In this document: in pieces, positions 11,165 through 20,989 of the stretch
How positions within the stretch are numbered: the first letter of the stretch is position 1
Layout: each line of letters starts with the position of its first letter
Assembly: GCF_040183065.1 (NCBI RefSeq)
Contig: NC_091133.1
Location: forward strand, 133,026,806 to 133,090,805
DNA: 64,000 nt
Reading direction: 5' to 3'
DNA from: Periplaneta americana
Lineage: Eukaryota; Arthropoda; Insecta; Blattodea; Blattidae
The notes under the pieces: model-generated
The model's input: only the letters and a program-made list of their open reading frames with translations
Database searches by the model: none
Told to the model about the DNA's origin: nothing
Position numbers and translations under genes: made by a program

Positions 11165-11670
11165 ATTATCACGGCTTCCTCGAGGGAAGTAAAACTGTAG
11201 GTGCCATCCCAAATGCCCTGCACGCAATTTAATAGAACTGTGTCCTTGTTAAAAGGCTCCAAACAATTTTTTTTGGCCATTTCTCACCCAAGTTGAATTT
11301 TGACTCTGAATAACCTCTGGAGTTGAAAGTGTCGTCATATAAAATACTACTGTTGCTACTACTGCTACCATTACCACCACTGTTATTACTGCTTGAAGTG
11401 GGAGGCCTTGAAAACTTCACTTCACGCCAAAATCCGAATTCCCTGTGTTCTTCATGCTATCGGGATAACAACGGGGTATAATAATATAAATGATGATAAT
11501 GTTACTTGTTAGCAATGTATGTAGTGGAGGGGGAAAGGTCCTGGACACCCTATCCCATTGTCTTCTGGCTTAGTTACCTCACAAGTGATGCCTTTTTGGT
11601 GTCACTTATGAGGTTAAAACCTGTCTTCGAACTAAACAACAACGATGATAAAAATAATAGTAGTAGCAGT
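11165..11670. other. Unassigned spacer
   Basis: Short open frames are low-complexity extensions of the adjoining GAA and AAT repeats. Nothing else was seen. Confidence 0.45.
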
Positions 11671-11677
11671 AATAATA

Positions 11678-11737
<60 letters not shown>
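11671..11737. repeat. (AAT)n microsatellite
   Basis: About 22 AAT triplets with a few TAG variants at the left. The array adjoins the left TSD of the Penelope-like insertion. Confidence 0.95.
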
Positions 11738-11740
<3 letters not shown>

Positions 11741-11750
11741 CTATAATATT

Positions 11751-12554
11751 CGGAATATGCATGATAAGACTTTCTTGTGTTAAATTTTAACGTGTCATCT
11801 TCAGAACTGGTCGTTGTTGGTCTTGGCGCCACTTGTTGTTTTCTGTGAGGGTGCGTTCGTAGTGTAGAGTCAAAGAGTGTATGTGTTTTGAAATTGAGTT
11901 GTGTGTTGAGAATATCGTTGGGGTGTGTTTTCGTGTGTCTGTATATTTCATATTGTTCTAGTGTGTTGAGTTTCTGGCTTTCTGGTTGGATATACAGTAT
12001 TTCCATGTCTGTGTTGATGTCTCTGTAGGTGTGGTTGGCATTTGTGATGTGTTCTGCATATGTGGAGGTGTTTTGTAATTTTGTTATGGCTGTGATGTGC
12101 TCTTTGTAACATATTTGAAATGTGTGTGGTTGTATTTGTTTGTTTGTGTTGTTTGTGTGTTGAGACCTCCACATATGCAGAACACATCACAAATGCCAAC
12201 CACATCTACAGAGACATCAACACAGACGTGGAAATACTGCAAATCCAACCAAAAAGCCAGAAACTCAACACACTAGAACAATATGAAATATACAGACACA
12301 AGAAAACACACCCCAACGATATTCTCAACACACAACTCAATTTCAAAACACATACACTCTTTGACTCTACACTACGAACGCACCCTCACAGGAAATAACA
12401 AGTGGCGCCAAGACCAACAACGACCAGTTCTGAAGATGACCGAAAATAGGTCGAAACATGTGAACAAGGTACGTTAAAATGTAACACAAGAAAGTCTTAT
12501 CATGCATATTCCCAAGTGATACAGTGTTAAAAGTTGTGTAATCAAGATGTATTA
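11751..12554. mobile_element. Penelope-like element, inverted dimer of two 3' ends
   Basis: Two 5'-truncated Penelope-like 3' ends lie in opposite directions. The minus-strand arm is about 11751-12073, the plus-strand arm about 12165-12513, with a spacer of about 90 bp. Both encode the same C-terminal stretch, with AEHITNANH and THPNDILNTQLNFKTHTLFD. The unit is flanked by a perfect 14-bp TSD, AAAACTATAATATT, at 11737-11750 and 12555-12568, so it integrated as one event. The minus arm extends slightly further 5' (KEHITAITKLQNT). The left arm lacks about 30 bp that include the hairpin present in the right arm. Family assignment rests on the matching copy at 62674 with its GIY-YIG motif. Confidence 0.88.
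12430..12461 (+). other. Conserved hairpin with GAAAC core after the Penelope ORF (hammerhead-like?)
   Basis: CTGAAGATGACC, loop GAAAATA, GGTCGAAACATGT: the stem GACC/GGTC is followed by GAAAC. It recurs at 48639-48670 and 63974-64000, where a C-to-T change keeps a wobble pair. Penelope-like elements are known to carry hammerhead ribozymes, whose core is CUGAUGA, stem II, GAAA. This motif has the right order but an altered first box, so activity is not claimed. Confidence 0.45.
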
Positions 12555-12568
12555 AAAACTATAATATT

Positions 12569-13040
12569 AAATAGGCCTACTTTTACCTTTCTCTTCACGA
12601 ATGTTGAATAATTTAGCATTTGATTAATATTAAGATGTGTGCACACTATTTCTTTGAATGGAGTGAAGCGTGCTGTATGTTCGATTAGGCACTGCAAGGG
12701 GTCTCAGTTGGTTCGAATGGCCTCTCTGCAACCTGCAACACGGTGGCTATCGACCTGGCTGTTCATAACTTGTGCCGCCCGAATTTGCTCCTCTGTTGTG
12801 TACTTTCCTCGGTGAAGCAGTTTCTTCGTAAGCTAAGTCCTGTGCCCAACTATTTTCTACGCTGTATTCGCATATCATTATAAATATTTGAATTTAACTC
12901 TATCTTTGTTTTGATCTTTAGGTCTCTTATAGTTCCACACATACTTTTGAATTTGTTTATTTTTATATCTGCCTTGTATGTGAGAAATGTTACTACCCAA
13001 ATAACTGAATTTGACACGTTCTATTATCCTATAAGCCTAA
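12569..13040. other. Unassigned spacer
   Basis: No gene or repeat signature recognised. Confidence 0.45.
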
Positions 13041-13562
13041 CAGTGTTTCTCAAACTTTTTTGAAGTGGGGACCACTTTTTAAAGTCAGAACAGTTCCGCG
13101 GACCACCTTACTCTTGTTCCCTTCGAAAGCAAATTGATCATTTTCGTAGCATATTTTAATACCAGCATATTTACATTTTAAAATTGAATTAAGGTTCGTT
13201 ACTTTGGTCCTCTGTTATGAATTCGGGTGGTCCCTGGCTGGGTTACAGGCGCGGCGCCAGATGTTCAGGGAAAAGATGTCGAGAAACACCACGTATATAG
13301 TGCTTTAAATCCCTCTTTTGTTGCTGAGAGTAGAGTAGGAAGTCGATAGACGGGTAGGATAATAAATTTCATAAAATGTCAGTACTGAGAGAAAGAGTGA
13401 AATTCGATTGCCATGTGTCATTTCCAAACTCTGAGATTTTAAGCTATAGTGCGATACGCAGTTCGTTTGAATTTTATTTTTTATTCTATCTTGTTTGAAG
13501 GAACACAAGGGCAGACCTCGAGGACCACAGGTGGTCCGCGGACCATAGTTTGAGAAACGCTG
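13041..13562. mobile_element. Non-autonomous hAT-like element, about 522 bp
   Basis: The ends are CAGTGTTTCTCAAACT on the left and the complement of CAGCGTTTCTCAAACT on the right, a 16-bp TIR with one change. A GGACCAC-type subterminal segment follows on both sides. CAG...CTG termini with TTTCTCAAACT are typical of hAT/Charlie-like elements. No transposase coding is present. A clean 8-bp TSD was not evident, so the exact ends are provisional. Confidence 0.75.
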
Positions 13563-13839
13563 TTCTATAATATGGCTGTAAGCATTAGGAAACCGATTTC
13601 TAGTTCCGTACCTGTTTGTTTGCTACGTTATTCAGATATCTCTAAGTTTCGTGTACATAGGATACCCATATTAAAATTCTATAGTGCCTAAAACGCCAAA
13701 ATGAACCATAACCTCCTATAATGTCTAAAACTATGTTTGTGACTGGAAAGCTCTTTTTTAATATTTTGCGTAGGCCATATTTAAAACAAGAATTCCGGTA
13801 CAAACAATGCAAAAATGGCCAGAAGCTACAGGAATGCTA

Positions 13840-13842
<3 letters not shown>
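13563..13842. other. Short unassigned spacer
   Basis: Nothing recognised before the poly-A run. Confidence 0.4.

Positions 13843-13892
<50 letters not shown>
13843..13892. repeat. Poly-A run of about 50 bp
   Basis: An uninterrupted adenine run lies upstream of the R2-like fragment, so it is not that fragment's own tail. It could be the tail of another retroposon on the plus strand or an assembly-sensitive homopolymer. Confidence 0.95.
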
Positions 13893-13893
<1 letters not shown>

Positions 13894-14502
13894 AATGGAT
13901 CAAAATGATCAAAAGGAGCTGCAACGTTATTCCAGTCAGAACCATCCCAGGCAGAAGCTTTGGTACTATCCTTTGCAGAAGATACGATGAGCAAGAAACC
14001 TTATCCATGTACTGTGTTCTTACCGGAAGGGAGAATTACTGAGAATTGATCGTCATAATAAAATTCGCTCCATGATTGCCAATGAACTTCGCCGGACTGA
14101 TAAGCATGAGGTGTACGAGGAAACTGGGTGCCTTTCTGCTGACGGTTGAACTCGAAGAGCAGATATCATTGTTATAGACCGAAAAAAAAATTGTGGACTC
14201 ATTCTCGATCCCACAGTCCGTTTTGAGAACAGCGAGGAACAACCTAGAGAAGTCTGCAAAGAAAAACGGGCAATTTATCTGCCATGCTGCAGCGATTTGG
14301 GGACCAAATATAACATCAAGACATGGGACGTTATAGGAATTATGATTGGGGCTAGAGGCACAATCCCACGGGAGTCCTTAGAAGTATTCCGAAAATTAAA
14401 AGTTCCTGACAGCACCCTGGACATGATATCCTCCACTGCACTGAAGTCATCGATTAGCATAATTAATCATCACTTAGCTTATATTCTTTATAAAATGTAA
14501 TT
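13893..14502 (+). pseudogene. R2-like non-LTR element, C-terminal zinc knuckle and nuclease-like end
   Basis: Translation in shifting frames gives RTIPGRSFGTILCRRYDEQ, then ETLSMYC, LRIDRHNKIRSM, TRRADIIVIDR, GLILDPTVRFE and IMIGARGTIP, ending at TAA near 14500. A CxxC-ETL-H/C knuckle followed by an acidic motif (ADIIVID...LDPTVRFE) is the layout of the restriction-like endonuclease end of R2-type retrotransposons. The knuckle has Tyr for one Cys. At least one frameshift and a TGA near 14147 inactivate it. The RT domain is absent. Confidence 0.68.
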
Positions 14503-15103
14503 TGTCTTGTAGCCTAAATTGTTTGTTGCATTTCCAATAAATTTCTCAATGATAGCCTATCTCACTAGGGTTTCTATTAAAGAAAAAGTTGAATTAAATG
14601 TAAATAATCATTTAGAATTGATTAGGAGGCCGATTATTAAATCCTGATTGAGACGGCTATCAACTATCTATCTACAGACAAAGACTGGTCTTACATGTTA
14701 GTTCCATATTAGTCTTAGAAGAGTGAAGGAAATTCGGTTGCAATATTATGAACTAGACTAAAGTTATTTCAATGGTGAGGAAGGTGTTTTTGAAGTATCT
14801 TTGACGTATGTTGCTAATCAATGACATGCTACCAAAATAATGTCCCTCTACCACCAGAGCCAGTGCTGAGCAGGTGAGCACCTGGATAGAAGCAGCGACC
14901 TACTATGAAGCATAAAGTTTGCTCGAGTAACTTCTTGTGACGTTGAAAGTAGTTTTTTTCCGTTTACAAGCCGCTACTCAGGGGCAACGGGAAGAAATTC
15001 AACATCGAGAATATAGAAAAACATAATATTTTTTTAGTGAAATACAGTAATGGAGAAGATTGCACGAAATATGATTTCTTTGTACATAACTTACACATAA
15101 AAT
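14503..15103. other. Unassigned spacer
   Basis: No coding or repeat signal recognised between the R2-like end and RTE-A copy 4. Confidence 0.45.
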
Positions 15104-15107
15104 ACAA

Positions 15108-15147
<40 letters not shown>

Positions 15148-15917
15148 GGCTTTTAAGGAACCCGGAGATTCATTGCCAGCCTCACATAAGCCCGCCATTG
15201 GTCCCTATCCTGAGCAAGATTAATCCATTATCTATCACCATATCCCACCTCCCTCAAATCCATTTTAATATTATCCTCCCATCTACGTTTCGGCCTCCCC
15301 AAAGGTCTTTTTCCCTCCGGCCTCCCAACTAACACTCTATATGCCTTTCTGGATTCGCTCATACGTGCTACATGCCCTGCCCACCTCAAACGTCTGGATT
15401 TAATGTTCCTAATTATTTCAGGTGAAGAATACAATGCGTGTATTTCTCTGTTGTGTAACTTTCTCCATTCCCCTGCAACTTCATCCCTCTTAGCCCCAAA
15501 TATTTTCCTAAGTACCTTATTCTCAAACACCCTTAACCTATGTTCCTCTCTCAAAGTGAAAGTCCAAGTTTCACAACCATAAAGAAGAACCGGTAATATA
15601 ACTGTTTTATAAATTCTAACTTTTCAGATTTTTTGACAACAGACTGGATGATAAAAGCTTCTCAACCGAATAATAACAGGCATTTCCCATATTTATTCTG
15701 TGTTTAATTTCCTCCCGAGTATCATTTGTATTTGTTACTGTTGCTCCCAGGTATTTGAATTTTTCCACCTCTTGAAAGGATAAATTTTCAATTTTTATGT
15801 TTCCATTTCGTACAATATTCTCGTCACGAGACATAATCATATACTTTTTCTTTTCGGGATTTAGTTCCAAACCTATTTCTTTACTTGCTTCAAGTGAAAT
15901 TCCCGTATTTTGTTATT
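15104..15917 (-). mobile_element. RTE-A copy 4, 5'-truncated, minus strand
   Basis: The tail (ACTT on the plus strand) is at about 15107-15146, and the ORF runs leftward from EASKEIGLELNPEKKKYM near 15890. Two open stretches, about 15616-15870 and 15228-15554, are separated by a one-base insertion near 15625. A stop follows near 15228 (GYGDR then stop). Truncation is near 15917, just upstream of the ITLLEASK-type block. This is the second longest RTE-A ORF remnant in the window. Confidence 0.9.
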
Positions 15918-16002
15918 AATTACTAATTATTAATTTTATGTAAACTCCTAAATGTTCTAAATCTCGCTTTTTAGCATCTAGAAATCCGTTCTATACTAAT
16001 CA

Positions 16003-16006
<4 letters not shown>

Positions 16007-16050
<44 letters not shown>
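16007..16050. repeat. (ATT)n microsatellite
   Basis: About 15 ATT triplets immediately precede the SINE. Confidence 0.96.
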
Positions 16051-16055
<5 letters not shown>

Positions 16056-16057
16056 CA

Positions 16058-16293
16058 CCGGCGTAGCTCGGTCGGTTAAGGCGCTTGCCTGCCGATCCAG
16101 AGTTGGCTAGAGCGCGGGTTCGATTCCCGCTTGGGCTGATTATCTGGTTTGGTTTTTCCGATGTTTTCTCCAATCGTAAGGCAAATGTCAGGTAACCTAT
16201 GGCGAATCCTCGCCAAATGTCATCTCGCTATCACCAATCCGATCGACGCTAAATAACATCGTAAGTTAGTTGATACAGCGTCGTTAAATAACC

Positions 16294-16336
<43 letters not shown>

Positions 16337-16346
16337 TTTATTATCA
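16058..16346 (+). mobile_element. tRNA-derived SINE with (ATT)n tail
   Basis: The head has box A TAGCTCGGTCGG (16064-16075) and box B GGTTCGATTCC (16117-16127), the pol III promoter pair. The body includes GGTAACCTATGGCGAATCCTC and ends with TACAGCGTCGTTAAATAACC. The tail is ATT repeats at about 16301-16346. Related copies lie at 59975-60432 and 61818-61945 on the minus strand and, in part, at 49788. There is no intact cloverleaf, so it is not a tRNA gene. Confidence 0.88.
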
Positions 16347-16427
16347 CCTTTTGAAATTCAAAAAATCATCTCGCAAATTCTTAAAGATTCCCTGCAGATT
16401 ATACAATTTCATTTATACCACTCAGAA

Positions 16428-16634
16428 GGCCTTAATTAAGGATATGCTAATTTTAAATAAAATCTTTTATTTATAAGTATAATTTTATAGTCATCTTCTA
16501 AGATTTTATTTTATAATCGATAATCAATGATGCTTAATTTTTACATTTTATTTTTATAACAATATTGATATTTAATTGATTATATTTGTTTGCTATTAAT
16601 TTCCGGATCTTCGTGGTCATCCTTAATTAAGGCC
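16428..16634. mobile_element. Short TIR element (PacI-palindrome MITE), copy 1
   Basis: The element has perfect 16-bp terminal inverted repeats, GGCCTTAATTAAGGAT and its complement, around an AT-rich core of about 175 bp. A second copy at 18303-18501 aligns along its whole length. Its superfamily is unknown. The termini are themselves near-palindromic, so they can fold on their own. Confidence 0.8.
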
Positions 16635-16660
16635 GGACGAGTTATTTCTTTTTCTCTCTC

Positions 16661-16726
<66 letters not shown>
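16661..16726. repeat. (ATT)n microsatellite
   Basis: About 22 ATT triplets follow a short TC-rich stretch. Confidence 0.97.
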
Positions 16727-16730
<4 letters not shown>

Positions 16731-17613
16731 ACTCTACAAGCCTGAGACTTTCTACTGCTGACGCTTATTCAAACTTCTACCAACTCTAACATAACACACA
16801 TATCTAGTCTCAATTGAAGAGATAAATTTCCACATTCTATCGGCCATGAAACCAAAATCCGATGTACGTATGACTGAAGATGTCGCACTTTATTGTCATT
16901 GGAGAAATACTGGTACAAAAAATGCATAGTCTACAATTTATTTTAGATCGTCGCTCTAGCCTGCAGATATCAGCACTTACGTTTAAAGGGTATAGGATCA
17001 CAACACGGACCTTATGCAATGTGTGGGAAATTGTATTACCGCTGAAAGCATTCCGTCTCGGGTCTTAATTGTACTAGATTGATTGTTCGTACACAATGAG
17101 AACATTATCGCAATATGCAAAGAAAGTGAAGTAGGGTATCGATTTCGCAGATTGAAGATCGCTCATCAATCTATGTCAGAGAACACCCCTCGGTTTTTAA
17201 TCATGAGTAAACGCCAAAGTTTTTCTCTTCTTTTACAGCGTTTTTCTTAAGTAACCCTACAACTAATGGCTTAAAATTCCTGCGACATGTACAAATTGAT
17301 ACGAAATAAATCACTTATGGAGCACCTGATGCTGCTAATGCAGATATAGGCTGACGTTGTTTACAATCCGCAGCAATTCAACGTGACGCTTAGGCTACAT
17401 CATCTAATTCTAGATACGTTTCGAAGTGGCGGGTCTCCTTGATGATGCGGTCTGCATGGTGGAAGGCCGCCGTATAAGGTCATATCACAAATGAAATATT
17501 AGACTACAGATAGTGTGGGCTCAACAATATTTTCTTCAGGAAAATTAGTGACTGTTTACAGAATCACAACTTTAAACGAATCGCCTACAAAAAAAGTTGA
17601 CATTTCTTATATA
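16727..17613. other. Unassigned spacer
   Basis: Short open frames at 16880-17068 and on the opposite strand show no motif. Nothing else was recognised. Confidence 0.45.
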
Positions 17614-18292
17614 TGTTTATGCTCGACCACGCCGAAATGTAGTAATTATACACCTGGTAGCTGTCCTTTAATGCATGTCATTAAACTACACCTACTCATT
17701 AAAGTACAGGTGTTTTCAGCCAATGACAACTCAGCTTACAGGTGTTCAGCCAATGACAAGTCAGCTTTGTACCGTTATAAATACGCAAGTATCGATTATC
17801 CTCGGATATGCAATCGAAAGAGAATTAGCGAAAAGTCACGGAGGCTGGAAATCCAATGCTGTCGCAGAAGGTTATGTTCTGTTACTATAATAATTAGCGT
17901 TAATTGTAAATAATATTCAAATAAATTCAATCTGTCATCTCGTTTTTCAATGTCGAAATCAATAATCAAGGTTATACCAAGTTTAACGGGATTACACCAA
18001 GGTCAATGACATTATTGTTCCTCGGAAAAAATCAATACTTTCGCGTCTGCGCGCACATCACAATTCGCGACCTAGAACAAGGTCACTTCCGATCTTGTCA
18101 GATACAAATAAAATGTATACATCTCAATAATTTCAAGTCAGAAATATAGTCGAGCATAAAAAGTCGTATGAAACTCGCCTACAATGGTAATTAAGAAGCT
18201 CGTATGAAAATATAGAAACTCGCTTGCGCTCGTTTCATAAACATCCATACTCACTTCTTAATTACTATCATTATAGGCTCGTTCCATAAGTA
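17614..18292. mobile_element. TIR element plus adjoining foldback unit, copy 1
   Basis: Inverted ends TTTATGCTCGACYA bracket about 17614-18161. Directly following is a palindromic unit of about 130 bp (18162-18292), whose arms include CGCCTACAATGGTAATTAAG and the complement CTTAATTACTATCATTATAGG. The whole arrangement recurs at 36022-36673, so both parts travel or were duplicated together. A short frame with HVIKLHLLIK and ILGYAIERELAKSHG is conserved in both copies but looks incidental. Superfamily unknown. Confidence 0.75.
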
Positions 18293-18302
18293 CCACTCAG
18301 AA

Positions 18303-18501
18303 GGCCTTAATTAAGGATACGCTAATTTTAAATAATTTTTTTATCAGTATAATTTAGTCATCTTCTAAGATTTTATTTTACAATTGATAATCAATGGTGC
18401 TTAATTATTACATTTTATTTTTATAACAATATTCATATTTAATTAATTGTATTTGTTTGCTATTCATTTCCGGATCCCCGTGGTCATCCTTAATTAAGGC
18501 C
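18303..18501. mobile_element. Short TIR element (PacI-palindrome MITE), copy 2
   Basis: It has the same 16-bp TIRs and core as 16428-16634, with scattered substitutions and small indels. It starts about 10 bp after the foldback unit and is followed by (TC)n. Confidence 0.8.
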
Positions 18502-18508
18502 GGAAGAG

Positions 18509-18537
18509 TTTCTCTCTCTCTCTCTCTCTCTCTCTCT
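18509..18537. repeat. (TC)n microsatellite
   Basis: A dinucleotide TC run of about 28 bp lies next to the MITE. Confidence 0.93.
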
Positions 18538-18887
18538 AGTTTTCCAAACCGAACAAAACTCATTAAATTAGTTACGGGAATTAGATAAAAATACTGTAAA
18601 ATTTGAAACAATATATGTAGAATTATTCATCCACGTGAGAAAGATTCATCAAGTAAAAATTTTACAGTTGGAAGATATCTACAAGAATTGAAGACCTTCC
18701 CGGAATAGGGATGTGATCAAAAAAACTTAATTCATGTTTCAGGAGAAAGAAAGTAATTTCTGGGGCATATTTCATTAGGCCTATGTTTACTATGACAATC
18801 CTTTGACTAAAACAAGAATTCAAGTTTATTCACCCATTGGACGCAATAATTTTTGTGGTATAACTCTGCCAGTAGAAATAAATCTGT
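18538..18887. other. Unassigned spacer
   Basis: Nothing recognised. Confidence 0.4.
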
Positions 18888-18978
18888 CAAATAAATAAAT
18901 AGATAAATAAAATAAATAAGTAAATAAAAATAAATAAATAGAACAAAATAAAGTAAAACAAACAAATAAATAAATAGA

Positions 18979-19033
<55 letters not shown>

Positions 19034-19036
19034 ATA
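18888..19036. repeat. (AAAT)n array, about 150 bp
   Basis: Tetranucleotide AAAT/AATA repeats, degenerate on the left and regular from about 18963. This is probably an old LINE tail on the plus strand, but no LINE 3' end was recognised to its left. Confidence 0.93.
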
Positions 19037-20989
19037 CATAAATCGTTTAAAATTACTTTCTCCAACTACATGACACATTCCAAGAATCTGATGTCACATC
19101 CTTTTTTTTCCGGAGAGGTCTTAAAAATTATTAACCGTAGATATTGCGGACATAAATAATTATTCTGCTATTTTTTTTACAAAAAAAATGCTTTTCTCTA
19201 CATATCGAAAATGTTTCGTCATAAATAGTTTAAAATTCAGAAAACGACAATATAACGAAAGGTTGATTTTCCTTAAATAATTCGCTGTTCCTTTACTTAA
19301 AATTTCCACCTCCTTGTCCTTTTAGAAGCCTGGCCTCACTGACATACTGCATGAATCCTTTGTTTTAGAAGACGCAATTTCCTTTCACTTGAGGCCTTTG
19401 TAAGGATATCATCGCATCATCAATTACTGCTGGGAATAATTCGGGATAAAGTGGAGTAATTTTTGATAAATTTCCAAAATTTAACTGGTGTAGTAACTAC
19501 ATTGTGGTCTATCATTTTGCAGAAAGTAGTTTCATACGACAACAAGGCGTGCAAACTGAAACCAGAGAAGCGACCAGACTGTCCGCGGCCCATTGTGGTT
19601 TCCTCCTTCAGCATGGAGCTGTGTAAACAATTAAAACATTTTCTGTTACTCTTATTACAAGCAAGGGTGAGGAAGAAAAATTAAAAAGAGGGAATGTTTG
19701 TCTAGAAGGGAATTACAGTCGAGACCCTGAGTACTATTTCAGTTCGGGCGTACGCAGCAACCCCAGGCAGGGCGAGGTTTTGAGAATGAAAATTAGATGC
19801 TGTTGCAAGTTTCGGAATGGGGATGGGGAATTTGGTGGGGTATGAGGGAGACTGGAATTCACGTCTGAGTGACTACATGGTATTTGTATTTGCATGTGTT
19901 GTTTGTATCCTAACGCACAAGGGGTTGTTTTGAAGGGGGTGGAGTTCGTGCATCTCTATGTATCTCCCGACATCCCTCTCATTGGAGTCGCAGTAGAACT
20001 ACTAGTTGCACGAGCACGTGGATTCCCTGAGAGGTAGCAGGTGCGAAAATCATTTGGTTCTCTACTACTTTTTGGCTTGGCATGAGTGCATTTATAAAGA
20101 CCACGTCACTTTCTTATTGCTCAGAATTTACATTGTTTTTACAATAACGAGCTTTTTTTTTTTTTACTAATACGTGATCTTAATTTTCGTACACCCGGTA
20201 GTAACGTTCCCGGATCCCGTGTGCATTGAGCGCATATGGTTATGGTTTGTTTAGCCCATATCTGATTCAGCACAGTTTCAAAGGAAACAACACATTTTTG
20301 TTTTTGGAAGCAGCGCTTGAAATCTTGGCTCTTTCTCAAACAGCCCTTGTTGTTTGATGTATCTAGTTTTCCCTAACGATATTTTGTATTTGTATTATAT
20401 GATCACTGAAAATGTATTATAACAAACAAACCATGTAAGACACTTGGCCGACATCTAAGGGGGAACTTGATTTTAGTACATAATACAGCAATGATCAGAA
20501 TTCATAAGCGAGGCAATTTCATTTTGCAACCAACATGGTGTTTTCTTAGAGGCAATTTATGAGTTATGTTACGACGTGAGAATTGGTGAAGACTAGTTCA
20601 CTCTTTAACATATAATTCCATTCTATATTTTGCTACATGAAAAATGGGCACTTGGGCAATGTGCCATTATTATAGACATCACACGCTTCTTCAGACATTT
20701 CAAAATATGGACTGGTTTAACAATATTCCTTGGGCCAGTGCTGGAGTGAAGACTCATCATTATACGGTTTTGGAAATAGCAGATGAAGATATGGCCGTAA
20801 CCCTGACAACCGGAAAGGAGACTATGGTTGATGTTTTACAGGAATGGAACCGGCATCAAACTTCGAAAATAATGGAGAAGTACTGTCTCGGTTTATTCCT
20901 TGGACACTTGACGCTTTAAATAGGATAGTCTGTATTGCTTTAGATATTAAGGCCAAGACTAAGGCTTAATAATTATTTCATTTCATGGG
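19037..20989. other. Long spacer with unrecognised open frames
   Basis: Open frames at 19463-19684 and 20644-20919 (91 codons) have no recognisable domain, no splice context and no codon bias that stands out. No transposon termini were found. Confidence 0.4.

Noticed and set aside
11632..12174. 180-codon minus-strand frame as a host gene
   Set aside because: It is the Penelope-like C-terminus in the left arm, joined to poly-Ile from the AAT microsatellite.
16058..16130. Functional tRNA gene
   Set aside because: Box A and box B are present but the acceptor and anticodon stems do not pair, and a SINE body follows.
18826..19078. Poly-LFIY hydrophobic frames
   Set aside because: They are low-complexity translation of the AAAT array.
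20644..20919. 91-codon frame as a possible host exon
   Set aside because: No recognisable domain, no splice sites that fit, and codon use like the background.
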